Positions 61,671 through 64,000 of a stretch of DNA of 64,000 nt are shown piece by piece. Position 1 is the stretch's first letter; every line of letters starts with the position of its first letter. The notes under the pieces are model-generated. The model saw nothing but the letters and a program-made list of their open reading frames with translations. It was not told the origin of the DNA and searched no databases. A program made the position numbers and the translations under genes. Origin of the DNA: Harmonia axyridis (lineage: Eukaryota; Arthropoda; Insecta; Coleoptera; Coccinellidae); assembly GCF_914767665.1 (NCBI RefSeq), contig NC_059505.1, positions 25,169,506-25,233,505 on the forward strand, read 5' to 3'.

Positions 61671-63637
61671 AGAGAAAAGAACATTATCTCAAACATCAAA
61701 ATGCAAATTTTCAGCACGAAATTATGATTATTTTTTCATAAACGTCTAATATGTCATCGCGGTGAATCACCATGTATACAGTTTTGTATTCTACAAGGGT
61801 GGAATGAATATGAGAAAACAAGCACACCAAGTTGAACATATTAGGTACCTACAATCCTGGTGCATCTATTCTAATTCTTTTCAAGATTTATATTAATTCA
61901 GGGTATTTCTAGATGATTTTAACTTTGTAGAGGCATAAATTAATAAATTTTCAATATAGGAAACAGAAGGTTTATGAAATTCAAATTAGATTTGATAATA
62001 GACAGTTTTCGATTGTAAATTTCGATTTTTCATTAATAAAGCTCAGTTACCAGTGTAAGTGAAAGCTATAGGTACCTACTCTGATTTTAAATCATTTATA
62101 AAAACGCTGTGAAAAAAAGACCTGTAGGTGACGCCCCCTACAATTAAGGGCCAAACTAAGATCAAATTTGAATTTCCCATATTGAGAAGTTCCCAAATAC
62201 CAATTTTCGTCCAAATATCAACATTACTTTAAAAATCATCCACGAAAAACCAAAATTAAATTCAATTTTTAACACCCTCTCTCTCAAAAATGAAGGCCTT
62301 GCGGACCCCATGCTTATATGAACTTTTCACCTTATAAATAACTGAGAAATCGTCCTGTGAAATATCGGACACTTATCAAATAACATCCTGTATATCGAGA
62401 ATTTTTCTTCTCTTTCTCTTTCCAGCATCTCAATTGAGTCTTCAAGTCGGTCTATCACAGGGTCAAATTAAGATATAATAGTTACTGTCTATTACTATTT
62501 TACTTTGTAAAATGTTACCTGATTCTGCACCGCGTTACAACTGTGTCAATAAAATGAAAGGAAAAGGCATTTTTTACTATAAAAAACTTTATGTTTTATG
62601 CTTCCAGTTTTTTAAATTCCAAAAAATCCTCCTTCCCTCTGTAATATAAAAATAGTGTCGTTGTCGGTAAAAAAGTTCAATAGCCAAAGTATTTATGATC
62701 TTGTCGGCTTTCTTTTTCCAAAAGCATTGATGAAAAAGGAACACTAAAAGTTATATGATTTGACAGTGGCGTAAATATATCCCGGCAAGTGGAGGAATAG
62801 GTCCAAAATATGCGTTTCATAAAATTCACTTTCATTTTATGACCACCCAAGTTACCCAATAGTCCTTTCTACCCGATGGAGTAGTCCAACTTCCTGTAGG
62901 CTGCGGTACACAAATATAAAAACATGTATATAGCATAGACCTCACCATAAAAATATCGATAAAATTAAATTTTTGCTTTGTAGGCAATAGTAACCTAATA
63001 TTACGTAAATGTAGGTACCTAAATTGTAAAGAGAATAATTGCTGCTGAAAGAATGTATTGCTTGTCGTATACTGGATGTTGCTGAATTGGAGGTACAAAC
63101 GATAATGACAAATTCTTCCGATAATTTGAATAAAAAAAATGTCCTATGATTATGAGTCCGCAATCGCTTTGTTTTGAAGATACAGGGTGTTGAAGTTTTT
63201 TTCATAAGCATCTTCTTTTCACCAGATATTTAACTTAAATTAGGCAGTATTCCAATTTGAAGTTTTCGTCATGTGATATGCTAATTTTTAATGCAAATCT
63301 ACAGGGTGATATTTTTTTTGGAACAATGCCCTCTTCTTTCCTCCAGCACTTTTTTTGGTGGACCACTGGTAGTCCTGAAAAATGTAAAAAGAAACTTTGG
63401 TCCAGTATTACACGTTTTAGTTTCTTGATGTTTTTTTGCATCTGCTACCGATTTAGAGAAAAAATTCAAACGATTCTGTAGTTATCTTCAGAAATATACA
63501 AATTTTTTTAAAGATCCAGTTGGTGAGCTGTGATGAATGAATTAATTGAATGTTTTGGTTTTTATTCACCCAATATGTAGCGAAGATTATTAAACATTCA
63601 ATAAACTAGTATAACTATCACAAAAAAATTGACAATA
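61671..63637. other. Intergenic, no gene seen
   Basis: AT-rich DNA. Isolated CAGGGTG-type strings next to TA at about 63183 and 63302 look like decayed transposon ends. Confidence 0.35.
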
Positions 63638-63750
63638 AATCTCGAAAACAAAGCGTTTACGTACCAATGTTCAAGGGAATTTTATTCTTAAAATAATTCA
63701 AGGAATCTCTCATTTTCCTTTGTACCTCCAATTAAGGAACGCCGTGTATA
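63638..63750 (+). repeat. 114-base direct repeat, copy 2
   Basis: Partner of 55790-55903, same orientation, with roughly 80% of positions shared by eye. Confidence 0.55.
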
Positions 63751-64000
63751 CTCAGGTCATTTTCGAAAAATAACGAAAATTCTTTCGTTTGGTTCATTTT
63801 TGTTTTCATTATTGGTTCCAAAATTACCCCGTATGTGGAAAAATAAAAATAATTATAAAACCCTTTATTAGCAAAATATACTATTTACAAACAATGAAAT
63901 GACTGTTATACTTTAACAATAATTCAATCAAAATGCTCCTTAATGTAAGAAATCAATAATTTTCTAAAATTTCTATAATTATCACAATTTTTTATTTTAT

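Overview
This is AT-rich nuclear DNA with spliced genes, short introns of 50-70 bases beside very long ones, and many transposon remnants. Two Osiris-family (DUF1676) genes, a family essentially limited to insects, point to an insect. Mariner, Penelope-like and non-LTR element remnants fit this. The sequence alone does not give the order; a beetle or another holometabolous insect is only a guess.

Layout. At 1957-2655 (minus) and 8710-9750 (plus) lie two Osiris genes in divergent orientation, about 6 kb apart. At 11555-17514 and 20175-53490 lie two tandem genes on the plus strand. Both encode M17 (leucyl aminopeptidase family) proteins of the W07G4.4 / granny-smith type. Each has seven coding exons, and the five internal exons have identical lengths in both genes (391, 351, 324, 100 and 195 bases). 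All metal ligands and both catalytic residues are present in both predicted proteins, so this is an old tandem duplication with two apparently functional products. The first gene is compact (6 kb). The second is stretched to 33 kb because its introns 2, 4 and 5 have filled with repeats. From 53.5 kb to the end I see no gene.

Most of the rest is repeat. I could delimit from their ends: several foldback elements (long inverted repeats, many flanked by TA); a hAT-like MITE family with three copies, one in intron 6 of each aminopeptidase gene; two further hAT- or Harbinger-like nonautonomous elements; two 411-base repeats, about 97% identical, carrying a 120-base palindrome; a Penelope-like fragment with a GIY-YIG domain and inverted flanking repeats; broken mariner transposases; and four non-LTR retrotransposon fragments. 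A near-symmetric palindrome of about 800 bases sits at 58530-59330.

I found no operon-like or defence-like system, CRISPR array, rRNA or tRNA. The most notable points are the paired aminopeptidase genes with tiny first coding exons, an Osiris protein lacking the usual two-cysteine region, and the density of foldback elements.
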